Counted from the first letter of the stretch, positions 49,191 to 58,032 are shown. The stretch: DNA of 64,000 bases from Stenotrophomonas sp. NA06056 (GCF_013364355.1 NZ_CP054931.1:372001-436000), one strand, 5' to 3'. The notes: a model not told the origin generated them from the letters alone. Numbers and translations are program-made.

Positions 49191-50529
49191 GGTTGCCTCG
49201 CGCCGCTGGCGCTTCCCCTGGCCGCGTTCGCTGATGTGGCAGAACCTGCTCCTGCTGGTGGGGCTGGCAGTCGTCATCCATGCGTGCGTGCTGGGCGTGC
49301 ACCTGCTGTTGTTGCGGGTCAGCGTGATACACACTGTCAGCGTGGTCAGCAACCAGCTGAAGATGATCGACGGCAGCCTGTCGATGATCGACCCCGGGCG
49401 ACGGAGCGAGGCGATTGCGTTTCTGGCACGTCATGACCTGGTGGCCATCGAAGGAGCGCCGCCGCCGGCCAGTGATCAGCCCATTGGTCCCCGACCCTAT
49501 GCAGAGCTCGCCGGCTCGACCATCCAGCGCAGTCTGGAGCCAGACATCCGCTTTCAATGGACCCATCCAGCACCGGGTAAAGGGCCTGTGTACTGGGTGC
49601 AATTGAACGTGGCAGGTAAGGAAACCTGGTTCAGGTCGTCTTTCAGGACGTCGTCCAACGGCCAGGACCCGAGACTGGTTTCGATCCTGCTGGTGCTGGG
49701 CCTGAGTGCGTTGGCCACGGTGGTGGCGTTTTTCATCCAGCGCCGCATCAATCGACCGCTGCGCGACATCGGCGCAGCAACGCGCACGATCCGCGAAGGC
49801 GGGGGGCAGGCGCACCTGCCGCAGTACGCAACCAGCGAGTTGAGCGGGTTGGCCGAGCAGTTCAACGCCATGGTCGACAGCCTCCGTCAGGCAGAAGCGA
49901 CCCGCGCGATGATGCTCGCGGGGATCTCCCACGACATCCGGACCCCGCTGGCGCGGCTGCGCCTGGCGCTGGCACTGCAGGGCGGCGAAAGCGAGGCGAT
50001 GGCCGCACGTTGCATCAGCCAGGTGGATGCGATCATTGGCCAGTTCCTCGACTTTGGTCATGCAGGCAACGGCGAGCCGCCGATGGAGTGTGATCTCAAC
50101 GTACTGGTGCAGCAGACCGCCGCCGAGTTCGAGGCGGAAGGCCATCCATTCGCGTTGCAGCTACGGCCGCTGCCGCTTCTGGTACTGCGACCCATTGCCA
50201 TGCAGCGTGTCATCCAGAACCTGATGGACAACGCGCTGAAGTACGCGGGCAAGGGACTGCAGGTGAGTACCTGGATGGAGGACGGTGACGTGCACCTTGC
50301 CGTGGCCGATCGCGGGGCTGGCCTGGCCGCCGCTGAACGCACGCGTGTGCGGCAGGCCTTCGTACGTGGTGCCGACAGCGCTGGCGCTGGCGGGCTGGGG
50401 CTTGGCCTGGCCATCGTGGAGCGGCTGCTGCAACTGCATGGCGGCCGCCTGCAGCTGCTGGGCCGGGACGGCGGCGGGGTGGAAGCACGGGTCACGTTGC
50501 CTGGGGTGGCGCCGGGCAAGGGCGGTTGA
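49183..50529 (+). CDS. Sensor histidine kinase (EnvZ-like)
   Basis: The 448-residue protein has two membrane helices at about 25-50 and 165-190 with a periplasmic sensor of about 110 residues, a HAMP region (RRINRPLRDIGAATRTIREG), the H-box LAGISHDIRTPLARLR, the N-box (VIQNLMDNALKYAG), and G1/G2 boxes (VADRGAG, GAGGLGLGLAIVERLLQL). It forms the cognate pair with the upstream regulator. The following regulator starts 176 bases later. Confidence 0.93.
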   Translation: MSEVASRRWRFPWPRSLMWQNLLLLVGLAVVIHACVLGVHLLLLRVSVIHTVSVVSNQLKMIDGSLSMIDPGRRSEAIAFLARHDLVAIEGAPPPASDQPIGPRPYAELAGSTIQRSLEPDIRFQWTHPAPGKGPVYWVQLNVAGKETWFRSSFRTSSNGQDPRLVSILLVLGLSALATVVAFFIQRRINRPLRDIGAATRTIREGGGQAHLPQYATSELSGLAEQFNAMVDSLRQAEATRAMMLAGISHDIRTPLARLRLALALQGGESEAMAARCISQVDAIIGQFLDFGHAGNGEPPMECDLNVLVQQTAAEFEAEGHPFALQLRPLPLLVLRPIAMQRVIQNLMDNALKYAGKGLQVSTWMEDGDVHLAVADRGAGLAAAERTRVRQAFVRGADSAGAGGLGLGLAIVERLLQLHGGRLQLLGRDGGGVEARVTLPGVAPGKGG

Positions 50530-50705
50530 TTTCCTGCACGGTCCGGCAATGTATCGATCAGGTATCAGGGCCGACAAGGCTGCAATACATCGGCGCGCGA
50601 TAGTGGCCTCCACTTCGCGATGGAGCGATCGTGTCCGCGCCGCAGTTGGTCAACGGCCACGGGCTCGCTTTCCGACGTAAGGGCCTGCGTGTAGAAGGAG
50701 TCTCC

Positions 50706-51437
50706 ATGTCCGCAGCTGCACTACCCAGCGTACTGCTGGTCGACAACGACACCGGCATGAGGGCCATGCTGCGGCGCTATCTCGGCGAGCGTGGCCTGAA
50801 CGTCCAGGCCATCGCCAACGTGTTGCAGCTGGAGCGCCAGTTGACCCGGACACCCTATGACATCCTGCTGCTGGACCAGGATCTGCCCGGTGATGGGGGC
50901 TTGGCGCTGTGCCGGCGGCTGCGCGCGGATGGACTGACGCTGCCAATCATCATGTTGAACACCCGCGACGATGCCGCCGACCGCATCATCGGGCTGGAAA
51001 TGGGGGCTGACGACTGCATGGGCAGAGCGCTGCAGCCGCGCGAGCTGGTGGCACGCATCAATGCACTGCTGCGCCGGCGGCAGATGGTCCCTGTCAGCCA
51101 TCTCGGAGGGGTGAACGACAACTGTTGCTTTGGTCCGTTCCGGGTCAGCCTGTCACGCATGGAACTGTCCCGCGATGGCGAGATCGTGCCGCTGACCGCC
51201 ACCGAGTTCCAGTTGCTGAGGATCTTCCTGTCGCATCCGCGTCGACCGTTGAGCCGGGATCAGTTGCTCGACCGCCTGAAAGGCGCGGGCACCGAAGCCA
51301 GTGACCGCTGCATCGACGTGCAGGTGTCGCGGCTGCGCAGGAAACTCGAGCGTGGCGATCGACTGCAAGGCTATCTGCGGACCGTGTGGGGCGTGGGCTA
51401 TCTGTTCATGCCTGACGGCCCGTGTGGTGTTGGCTGA
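50706..51437 (+). CDS. Atypical response regulator, paralogue of the upstream regulator
   Basis: The 243-residue protein is close to the regulator at 48465: long identical blocks in the DNA-binding domain (FGPFRVSLSRMELSRDGEIV and RRPLSRD). The receiver keeps D57 but has lost standard residues: D14 to N, T85 to N, Y104 to C, K107 to R and P108 to A. These changes remove one Mg2+-binding acid and the Thr and Lys of the phosphorylation relay, so a phosphorylation-independent or antagonist role is likely. No kinase follows. Start ATG at 50706 has GAAGGAG upstream. Confidence 0.92.
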   Translation: MSAAALPSVLLVDNDTGMRAMLRRYLGERGLNVQAIANVLQLERQLTRTPYDILLLDQDLPGDGGLALCRRLRADGLTLPIIMLNTRDDAADRIIGLEMGADDCMGRALQPRELVARINALLRRRQMVPVSHLGGVNDNCCFGPFRVSLSRMELSRDGEIVPLTATEFQLLRIFLSHPRRPLSRDQLLDRLKGAGTEASDRCIDVQVSRLRRKLERGDRLQGYLRTVWGVGYLFMPDGPCGVG

Positions 51438-51669
51438 AGCGCCGACGCGCAACAGCCTGCAACAATTCCGCGCTGGCACGCCACACTTTTTCAACAGCCC
51501 GGGCCTACGCTGTAATCGACGCTCGCGCTTCCGCACACAGGGAGTGGAGGGCGCGCCGCATCTCCCCGGCAAGGCGGCATCGAAATCCCCGCGTCCCCAG
51601 CGCCGGTGCCGTCTTGCCATCTCTCCTTCAACGATGGATGCCGGCTTCGGGTTGCAGCGAGTGTGATTC

Positions 51670-52074
51670 ATGTCATTCAACGACCGCCGGGGGCGGGATG
51701 GGAACGTGCGGAAGAATCTCTCTGATGCGAAGTGGAAGAAGTTGAAGTCGCGTTTGCCGGGCGGGTTGGCGGCGCGTGCACAACGCAATGAGGCGAGCTA
51801 CCGCGGCTTCGTCGAGGACGTGCTGTGGGTAGTCGAGCACAACGTGGTCTGGCATGCACTGCGGCCGGGGACGGGGGGCTGGCATACGACCTATGTCCGT
51901 TTCCTGCGTTGGAGCGACAAAGGGATCTGGGAACAGGTCGCCGACATCCTCGGTCCACACCATCCCCTGGCAACTGCGTTGATCCAGCGGGTGGGCGAGC
52001 ATCGCGAGTTCCGCGAGCGCAGCGCCAATCCGATGGGGCAGGTTCCGCAATCTCGAAAGGCCAGCTTCCGCTGA
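51670..52074 (+). CDS. Stand-alone IS5-type transposase N-terminal domain (DUF4096-like)
   Basis: The 134-residue product matches the N-terminal helical domain of IS5/IS1182-type transposases: LSDAKWKKLKSRLPGG, YRGFVEDVLWVVEHNVVWHA, then WHTTYVRFLRWSDKGIWEQV. The catalytic DDE domain is absent and the frame ends in an unrelated tail. No inverted repeats are seen in the flanks. It is either a truncated insertion sequence remnant or a co-opted DNA-binding protein. Position behind the pilus regulators makes the second idea worth testing. Confidence 0.8.
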   Translation: MSFNDRRGRDGNVRKNLSDAKWKKLKSRLPGGLAARAQRNEASYRGFVEDVLWVVEHNVVWHALRPGTGGWHTTYVRFLRWSDKGIWEQVADILGPHHPLATALIQRVGEHREFRERSANPMGQVPQSRKASFR

Positions 52075-52092
52075 CCACCACAGGGGCACTGC

Positions 52093-52515
52093 ATGGGTAC
52101 GCGCAAGGGGCACCGGCAGGATCGACACAGTGGAGCAGCGCCGGGCAACGAGGAACTGTCCGCGCGCCGACGCCTGCAGCGGATGCGGTCGAACACCGCC
52201 GGACGTCCGCCACAGGGCGTTGCCAGTGCATCGGCGTCATCATCCAGGATTCATTGCGATACCTTGCTCGCGCTGCGCGTATCGGCGCTGGCCCGGAACT
52301 TTCCCGCACTTGGCACCCAGCTGCGGCTGGCGCTTTATCTTGATCGCGGCGCGCTGCTGCTGGTCATGGTTGCGGTGCTCGATGCCTACCTGGCAGAGAG
52401 TATGGGCCCTGCGCAATCGCGCGAGCGTCGGGATCTGCAGCCGCTGTTGGCGTATCTGCAGGGACTGCTGGCCGAACCGTTGAACATGGCTGAGGTGTCC
52501 CGTCGCTGCGACTGA
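52093..52515 (+). CDS. Unknown protein, downstream of the DUF4096 gene
   Basis: The 140-residue product is not recognised. The N-terminal about 55 residues are basic and Ser/Ala/Gly-rich. The C-terminal half is helical with one hydrophobic stretch (RGALLLVMVAVLDAYLA). AGGGG precedes the start. It begins 18 bases after the DUF4096 gene, so the two may be one transcript. Confidence 0.65.
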   Translation: MGTRKGHRQDRHSGAAPGNEELSARRRLQRMRSNTAGRPPQGVASASASSSRIHCDTLLALRVSALARNFPALGTQLRLALYLDRGALLLVMVAVLDAYLAESMGPAQSRERRDLQPLLAYLQGLLAEPLNMAEVSRRCD

Positions 52516-52544
52516 GCCGCGCTCGTCAATGCAGGCCAAGCGAA

Positions 52545-52577
52545 CAAAAATGGCGCCGGGGTGCGTACACCCGGCGC
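52545..52577 (-). terminator. Intrinsic terminator of the aspartyl-protease-like gene
   Basis: GCGCCGGG/CCCGGCGC stem followed on the minus strand by CATTTTTGTTCG, 16 bases downstream of the protease stop. Confidence 0.8.
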
Positions 52578-52592
52578 TGTGGCGGCTACCGC

Positions 52593-53519
52593 TCAGTCGT
52601 CCGTTGACGCCTGCAGGCAGATACGCTCGGCCCCGGTGGTGATGTCGACCTGGGCGCCGGCCATCGCATCGGCCCCCAGGATCAGCGCCGGCCGGCTCTC
52701 CAGGCCCAGTGCCTTGAACACCGGAAGATCGCTGATGCGCACCTCCATGGCGGCATGCTGCCAAGGGCCACTGGCCATTGCAGGCAAGTCATGGAGCCAG
52801 GTGGGATGTGCCTGCCCCCCCAATCCGGCCGTACCCTTCTCGCGGACTTTCACGCGGGGGTCGCTGCCATCGGTGCGGATCCCCAGTGCGGACGCGGCGG
52901 CGGCATTGAGCACGGTCTGCGCTGCACCGGTATCCACCACGGCGATGGCATCCAGCTTCTCGTTGCCGAGATGGACGGTGATGAAGCCGAAGCCCTTCAT
53001 CGCCGGCCCCCGGTCTGGCAATGCGTTAGCCTGGCAATGTGCACCGCCGGGCAGGGTTGCCGGTGACCACAGCTGCAGCGTGCCGGCGGCGAAATCCCAA
53101 CGGGTATCCCAGCGACGGGTGAGGTCGTTGCCGATGATGCCGTCGATCGCCGGGTCGTCTTCGCGGGACAGTCTGCTGAGGTCGGTCTGCACTGCCGTCG
53201 TCTGCAGCTGCAGGCTGCCCAGCTGCCATGTGGAGGCACGTACCCGGCGCAGCTGGGCGCTGCGGGCGCTGGCGCCCTGCGCTACCGACACGGCGCCTGC
53301 GCTGTCCTCCAGCTTGTAGCGGCGGGCGATCCGATCATCGACCAGGGTGGCCCCGGCCGCACTGTCCACCACGAACCGCAGCGGCTCGACGCGTCCATCC
53401 AGGTTCACGGCGATGGTGGGATGGTTGCCCTGCATCCACATCGGCAGGGTGTGAGCGGGAGCTGCGGCGGCCAGGGCAGGAGCGGTGAGGGCGAGCAGGG
53501 GCAGCAGGATGGGGCGCAT
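52593..53519 (-). CDS. Aspartyl protease-like (retropepsin-type) exported protein
   Basis: The 308-residue protein has a signal peptide (MRPILLPLLALTAPALAAAA) and two retropepsin-like lobes. The second lobe has a good motif (AVVDTGAAQTVL), the first a variant FVVDSAAGATLVD with DSA in place of DTG/DSG. ILGADAM and IDGIIGNDLTRR support the fold. If lobes pair in cis, the altered first motif may reduce activity. It is divergent from a two-component pair, 104 bases apart; direct repeats lie between. Confidence 0.82.
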   Translation of the reverse strand: MRPILLPLLALTAPALAAAAPAHTLPMWMQGNHPTIAVNLDGRVEPLRFVVDSAAGATLVDDRIARRYKLEDSAGAVSVAQGASARSAQLRRVRASTWQLGSLQLQTTAVQTDLSRLSREDDPAIDGIIGNDLTRRWDTRWDFAAGTLQLWSPATLPGGAHCQANALPDRGPAMKGFGFITVHLGNEKLDAIAVVDTGAAQTVLNAAAASALGIRTDGSDPRVKVREKGTAGLGGQAHPTWLHDLPAMASGPWQHAAMEVRISDLPVFKALGLESRPALILGADAMAGAQVDITTGAERICLQASTDD

Positions 53520-53577
53520 GCCAGTTGTCCGGTTTGAGGGTGGCGCCATTTGCGCGTACCGAGGTACCGCGATGATG

Positions 53578-53618
53578 TCCGGATTGATACCGTACCGATA
53601 CATTCCGGATCGATACTG
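53578..53618. promoter_or_regulatory. Direct repeats between protease and response-regulator genes
   Basis: TCCGGATTGATACCG (53578-53592) and TCCGGATCGATACTG (53604-53618) are near-identical, 26 bases apart; a palindrome GTACCGAGGTAC lies just before (about 53557-53568). This is a candidate operator for the adjacent regulator, shared by both divergent genes. Confidence 0.5.
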
Positions 53619-53623
53619 TGCGC

Positions 53624-54331
53624 ATGAATCTTTCTGCCCGGATCATCGTTGTCGATGACGACGCCAGCGTCCGCGATGCCATCGCCGAGTGCCTTGAACT
53701 GCACGGGTACCGGGTACGCATGGCGGCCAACGCGGCGGCGCTGGATACGCTGCTGCAGGTCGAGCGCCCGGATCTGATCGTCCTCGACTGGATGATGCCC
53801 GGCGAGGATGGGCTGTCGGTCTGCCGACGCCTGCAGGCGCGCGCCATTCCGATCCTGATGCTGTCGGCGATGGGGAGTCCGGCCGATCGCGTGATCGGTC
53901 TGGAAATGGGCGCCGATGACTATCTGGGCAAGCCCTTTGACCCGCGCGAGCTGCTGGCGCGGGTGCGCGCGCTGCTGCGGCGGCAGCACAAACTGCGGGA
54001 GCAGGCGGTTGCCGAGCTGCGTTTCAGCGGATGGCGCCTGTTCCCCGAACAGCGTCAGCTGCTGGCACCCGATGGCAGTGAAGTGGCGTTGAGCCGCGGT
54101 GAGTTCGTGTTGCTGCAGGCATTGGCCGAGCACGCCGGACGGGTGCTTGATCGGGAGCGGTTGATGCAACTGATGCACGGTGAGCAGAGCGACAGTGTTG
54201 ACCGTGCCATCGATCTGGCGGTCAGCCGCCTGCGACGTAAGCTGGAACAGGCTGCGGCAGGTGGCGAGAGCCTGATCCTGACATTGCGCGGCGAGGGGTA
54301 TCGCTTCGGTTGCACGGTGCAACGCCTATGA
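53624..54331 (+). CDS. OmpR-family response regulator
   Basis: The 235-residue protein has an intact receiver: VVDDDASVRD acid pair, phospho-Asp in VLDWMMPGEDG, Ser in MLSAMGS and K in DDYLGKPF. A winged helix follows (LSRGEFVLLQALAEHAGRVL, LRGEGYRFG). Its stop overlaps the kinase start (ATGA). ATG at 53624 chosen; a GTG two codons upstream is also in frame. Confidence 0.93.
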   Translation: MNLSARIIVVDDDASVRDAIAECLELHGYRVRMAANAAALDTLLQVERPDLIVLDWMMPGEDGLSVCRRLQARAIPILMLSAMGSPADRVIGLEMGADDYLGKPFDPRELLARVRALLRRQHKLREQAVAELRFSGWRLFPEQRQLLAPDGSEVALSRGEFVLLQALAEHAGRVLDRERLMQLMHGEQSDSVDRAIDLAVSRLRRKLEQAAAGGESLILTLRGEGYRFGCTVQRL

Positions 54332-55674
54332 CACGGCGTTGGTCCACTGATCGCTGGATCGCCATGCTGGCGCTGGCGAGCCTGTTGCTGGCTACCCTGG
54401 TCAGTGTGGCGGTGGTGGGATGGCTGCCGCGACCGGCCGCACCGCAGATGCGGCTGGGGCAGGCCGTGCAGGTGCTGCGCGGCGAGATCACGGCCGACAG
54501 CGCCGGTCTGCGCCTGCAACTGCAGAGCGGACCGCCGGCCGGCGACAATAGCCCGTGGCTGCTGGCGCTGGCCGCGCAGCAGCTGGGGGTGCCCGCGTCA
54601 CGCGTGAGATTGGCCTGGAGTGGCCCGGCGAGGGTGCCCGACGTGCAGGTCATCGAGGGTCAGACACTGCTCAATGCCGCGCAGCGCAGTCGGGTCCTGC
54701 AGGCGCAGGGCCAGCTGCTGGGAGCAATGCAGCTGCCGCCGTTCGAACTGGCAATGCAGCAGGACGATGGGCGCTGGCAGGTCGTCAGCAGTGACCACAG
54801 CGATCTGGCGGCATGGCGGCGACAGGTACTGCTGGCGCTGCTGGCCGGCACGGTCTTGCTGGCACCATTGGCGGCCTGGGCCGCGATCCGCCTGGGGCGC
54901 CCGCTGCGCCGACTGGCCGATGCCAGTGCAGAGGGCGACCTGCGTTCGATGACGCCGCTTCCCGAGGAGGGGCCGCGCGAAGTGCAGATGCTGGCGGTGG
55001 CGATCAATGCCAGCCGCACGCGGTTGCGTGACCAGGCGCAGGAAATGACCCGCATGCTGGCAGCGGTGGCGCATGACCTGCGAACGCCGCTGACCGGCCT
55101 GCGCCTGCGCGCGGAATTCGCCCCCCCCGAGCCGGCCCGGCGCATGGTGGCCGACATCGAGCGGATGAACGCGATGATCCAGCAGGTGCTCGATTATGCG
55201 CGTGGTGAACTGGAGCCCCCGGCACTGCAGCCGCTGGACCTGGCGGAGGTTCTGGACGACTGCGTGCAGTCGGCGCGCCTGCGCGGTGTGGCGATCCACG
55301 CCGAGCTTCCCACGACGCTGCCTTGGGAGGTCGATGCTCTGTTGCTGCGGCGCGCACTGGACAACCTCATCGACAATGCTGCCCGTTATGCCGGACCGGT
55401 GGAGTTGCAGGCACGTGTTTCCGGTGAAGAGCTGATGCTGGAGGTGGCCGACCGCGGGCCGGGCATTCCGCAGGCGGATCGTGCGCGTTTGCTGCAGCCC
55501 TTCCAGCGCGCCGAGACCTCGCGCAGTCGCACCACCGGTGGCGCCGGCCTGGGGCTGGCGGTGGCGGCAATCGCAGCACGCCATCATGGCGGTGAACTGC
55601 TGCTGCTGGACCGCGAAGGCGGTGGACTGCTGGCGCGCATGTCGCTGCGGCGACACAGAGGCCATGAACGATGA
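54328..55674 (+). CDS. Sensor histidine kinase (EnvZ-like)
   Basis: The 448-residue protein has two membrane segments (about 12-38 and 165-190), a short periplasmic domain, HAMP, the H-box LAAVAHDLRTPLTGLRLRA, N-box (ALDNLIDNAARYAG) and G-boxes (VADRGPGIP, TGGAGLGLAVAAIAARHHGG). It overlaps the upstream regulator by 4 bases. Together they form an EnvZ/OmpR-type pair of unknown signal. Confidence 0.93.
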   Translation: MTRRWSTDRWIAMLALASLLLATLVSVAVVGWLPRPAAPQMRLGQAVQVLRGEITADSAGLRLQLQSGPPAGDNSPWLLALAAQQLGVPASRVRLAWSGPARVPDVQVIEGQTLLNAAQRSRVLQAQGQLLGAMQLPPFELAMQQDDGRWQVVSSDHSDLAAWRRQVLLALLAGTVLLAPLAAWAAIRLGRPLRRLADASAEGDLRSMTPLPEEGPREVQMLAVAINASRTRLRDQAQEMTRMLAAVAHDLRTPLTGLRLRAEFAPPEPARRMVADIERMNAMIQQVLDYARGELEPPALQPLDLAEVLDDCVQSARLRGVAIHAELPTTLPWEVDALLLRRALDNLIDNAARYAGPVELQARVSGEELMLEVADRGPGIPQADRARLLQPFQRAETSRSRTTGGAGLGLAVAAIAARHHGGELLLLDREGGGLLARMSLRRHRGHER

Positions 55675-55685
55675 GCGCAGGCCAG

Positions 55686-55712
55686 GTACGCCCACGCATG
55701 GCGTGGAACTAC
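55686..55712 (-). repeat. SMAG palindrome supplying the stop codon of the GST gene
   Basis: Minus strand GTAGTTCCACGCCATGCGTG plus GGCGTAC. The TAG at 55709-55711 is the stop of the transferase gene. Confidence 0.8.
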
Positions 55713-56350
55713 TGCGTCTGGAACACCGCCAGCTGCGCTGCGAACGCGCGCTGGTAGGCGGGACGCGCGGTCGCGCGGTCGACGTAGGCAGCAAGGTTCG
55801 GATACTCACCCACGATGCCGCTGCTCTGCAGCCGCAGCAGTACCGACACCATCAACAGGTCGCCGGCGCTGAAGTCCCCGTCCAGCCACGGTGCATCGCC
55901 CAGTCGCGCCGACAGCTCACCCAGCCGCCTGCGCACGCGCTCGTCCAGCATCACCAGCCGCTGCGCATACCAGGGTTGCTCGCGTTCCAGCACCCACGCC
56001 ATGGAGCGTTCGACGATTGGCGGCTCCACGGTGTTCAGTGCGGCGAACATCCAGGTGATCGCCCGCATGCGCGCGCTCGCATCGGCGGGCAGCAACCCGG
56101 GGTGCTGTTCGGCCAGGTGCAGGACGATTGCGCCTGACTCAAACAGCACAAGTTCGCCATCTTCGTAGGTGGGAATCTGGCCGAAGGGATGCCGCGCCAA
56201 GTGTGCCGGCTGCTTCATCTCCTCGAAGGAGAGCAGATGGATGTCGTACGCCACGCCCAGCTCCTCCAGCGCCCAGCGCACGCGCATGTCGCGGGCCAGG
56301 CCCTGGCCACGGTCCGGGGAGTGCTTGAATGCAGTCAGGATCGGCGTCAT
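55709..56350 (-). CDS. Glutathione S-transferase family protein
   Basis: The 213-residue protein has the thioredoxin-like N-domain with the cis-Pro (HPFGQIPTYEDG) and the glutathione-binding ESGAIVLHLAE, plus an all-helical C-terminal domain. The ATG at 56350 follows the family start (MTPILTAFKHSPDRG). Its class and substrate are unknown. Stop codon lies in a SMAG repeat. Confidence 0.9.
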   Translation of the reverse strand: MTPILTAFKHSPDRGQGLARDMRVRWALEELGVAYDIHLLSFEEMKQPAHLARHPFGQIPTYEDGELVLFESGAIVLHLAEQHPGLLPADASARMRAITWMFAALNTVEPPIVERSMAWVLEREQPWYAQRLVMLDERVRRRLGELSARLGDAPWLDGDFSAGDLLMVSVLLRLQSSGIVGEYPNLAAYVDRATARPAYQRAFAAQLAVFQTQ

Positions 56351-56533
56351 CGGGATCTCCAATGGTAATGACTGACCGCGCTGGCCTGCCTTCCTTCGAT
56401 CGACGTGTGAGGAACCCTGGAATCGACACCGCTGCCCTCCGGGCGCGCAAGCCATGGCCGGCAGGATGAACGGTTCACGTCGGACGGTTCGCATGGGACG
56501 CGTGGTGACGCGATACTGCTCTTCTGCACACCC

Positions 56534-56866
56534 ATGGGGAAGTACGTGAGCACGTCCAGACTGCCGCGGATCGTTGGGTTCGACGTGCCGCGGCTTCACC
56601 CGCAGGTCGATGCAGCTGCCGATGAGGCGATCACAGCGCTTCTGGACCAAGCACCTGATGAACAGTGGACTGATCGTTTCCTGCAGCAATGCGCGACGCT
56701 GGCGTCGCAGCTCTCATTGGCGGAAGTGAAGGTGGAGGGCACCCGCATCGCCTTCCACGGCTCCATCGCCGATGCGCGTGCCCTGGCCGACGCCGTCATT
56801 GCGCTGGTGAACGGCTTGAACGATCAGCTGATGCAGGAAGGCAACCTGCTCGCGGGCGAGGAGTGA
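56534..56866 (+). CDS. Small unknown protein
   Basis: The 110-residue protein is not recognised. It looks like a compact alpha/beta domain (VKVEGTRIAFHGSIADARAL, then VIALVNGLNDQLMQEGNLL). An ATG at 56534 has no clear ribosome-binding site; GTG at 56546 with GGGGAAG nearby is an alternative. It is convergent with the next gene. Confidence 0.6.
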   Translation: MGKYVSTSRLPRIVGFDVPRLHPQVDAAADEAITALLDQAPDEQWTDRFLQQCATLASQLSLAEVKVEGTRIAFHGSIADARALADAVIALVNGLNDQLMQEGNLLAGEE

Positions 56867-56883
56867 CCTTCGCGCAGGACGCT

Positions 56884-57186
56884 TCAGCCTGCCTGCGGAA
56901 GCAATGCCGGGCCGGACAGGCGGGCCCAGCAGCCCATCGCCATTTCCGCCGAGCCCGGGTGGCCACGCAGGCTGGCGCGCAGTGCGAGCCGTGATTGCAG
57001 ATCGGTGAGCCACGCCGTGCGCGTGCCGTGTGGGTTGCGGACGTAGATGTCGCACGCCAGGCGGATGACCGGTGCGACCTCGTGGCGGAAGTTGATGGCG
57101 GGCAGATCGCCCGTCTGGAAGGCGGCCTGCCAGTGCTGCAGCTCGCGTTCGACGTCAACGAAGTCCTTGTTGGTGATGCGTTCCAT
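56884..57186 (-). CDS. Small unknown protein
   Basis: The 100-residue protein begins MERITNKDFVDVERELQHWQ, with a strong ribosome-binding site (AGGAGA 6 bases upstream of ATG). It is helical and soluble, family not recognised. Confidence 0.7.
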   Translation of the reverse strand: MERITNKDFVDVERELQHWQAAFQTGDLPAINFRHEVAPVIRLACDIYVRNPHGTRTAWLTDLQSRLALRASLRGHPGSAEMAMGCWARLSGPALLPQAG

Positions 57187-57353
57187 GAGACTTCTCCTGT
57201 TGGAACGCCAACGTATACCCCAGCGTGTCAGTGCTCCGTGTGCACCAACCGCTGTTCATGGCGGCTGTTCATTATTCGCGCCATCCGATGCAGCTGCGTA
57301 ACCGGTCGACGCACACAGTGGCGCTGCAGCAGATTGCTGCGGTGGAGCAAGAC

Positions 57354-57575
57354 ATGAACAACAACACGCAAGGCCAGACCGACCGCAACAACGCCTCGAC
57401 CGATACCAGGCAGGCTGCCCAGCAAGGGCAGACCGATGGCAACGAACTGGGCGGCGACCAGAAGCAGGATGGCAAGCCGGGCCAGCAGCAACAGCAGCAG
57501 GAAGACCAGCCGAGCGGCCCGCAGAAGTCCGGGCAGGAACAGAAGAGCGAGCCGGGCCGTGACGCCCGTCGCTGA
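57354..57575 (+). CDS. Small hydrophilic Gln/Gly/Asp-rich protein
   Basis: The 73-residue product is almost entirely polar (MNNNTQGQTDRNNASTDTRQ; then PGQQQQQQEDQPSGPQKSG). It has no hydrophobic core and is expected to be disordered. A ribosome-binding site GGTGGAG precedes ATG, and an intrinsic terminator follows, which supports it as a real gene. It resembles hydrophilin-type stress proteins by composition only. Confidence 0.7.
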   Translation: MNNNTQGQTDRNNASTDTRQAAQQGQTDGNELGGDQKQDGKPGQQQQQQEDQPSGPQKSGQEQKSEPGRDARR

Positions 57576-57593
57576 GCAGTAAGCGAAGAAGAG

Positions 57594-57613
57594 GCCGCGC
57601 GTTGCGCGGCTTT
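57594..57613 (+). terminator. Intrinsic terminator
   Basis: GCCGCGC - GTT - GCGCGGC followed by TTT, 18 bases after the hydrophilic protein gene. Confidence 0.75.
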
Positions 57614-57642
57614 CCTCTGTCCAACGTTCTGGAAGAGCGCTG

Positions 57643-57930
57643 ATGCCATCCCATGCCCGTGCGGTAAGCCTGATGACGAAGATCATGTACCAGTGCCGAC
57701 CGGCGAAGACGACGACGATGGCAAGATGTCGCGCCTGCCAGGCCCCCAGTCCGGGCGGCATGGAGTGCGCCCGTTGCCTGACCGAGGAACTCGGCAGCGT
57801 TATCGGCAACCGCGGCGCTGCTGCGCGGTGGCTGGATTCGTTCCTGAAAGTGCAGCAGGACGAGGCATTCGTCTTCGTCTGCGCGAAACGGATCGAGGAG
57901 AACGCACTGGCCGGTCGCAGTCTGGAGTGA
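57643..57930 (+). CDS. Small unknown protein with a CxxC pair (possible zinc ribbon)
   Basis: The 95-residue protein has CRACQAP and ECARCL, a CxxC-x10-13-CxxC pattern that can bind zinc, followed by a helical C-terminus. GGAAGAG precedes the ATG at 57643. Family not recognised. Confidence 0.65.
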   Translation: MPSHARAVSLMTKIMYQCRPAKTTTMARCRACQAPSPGGMECARCLTEELGSVIGNRGAAARWLDSFLKVQQDEAFVFVCAKRIEENALAGRSLE

Positions 57931-58032
57931 CATTGCGCAGGCGTATGCTCCAATTCCGATGGGAGCGAGCGCCATGTCTTTTCCGCGACCTTGCGTCCTG
58001 AACCCGCTCCGCCGCCGCATTGAAGGTGCGCA

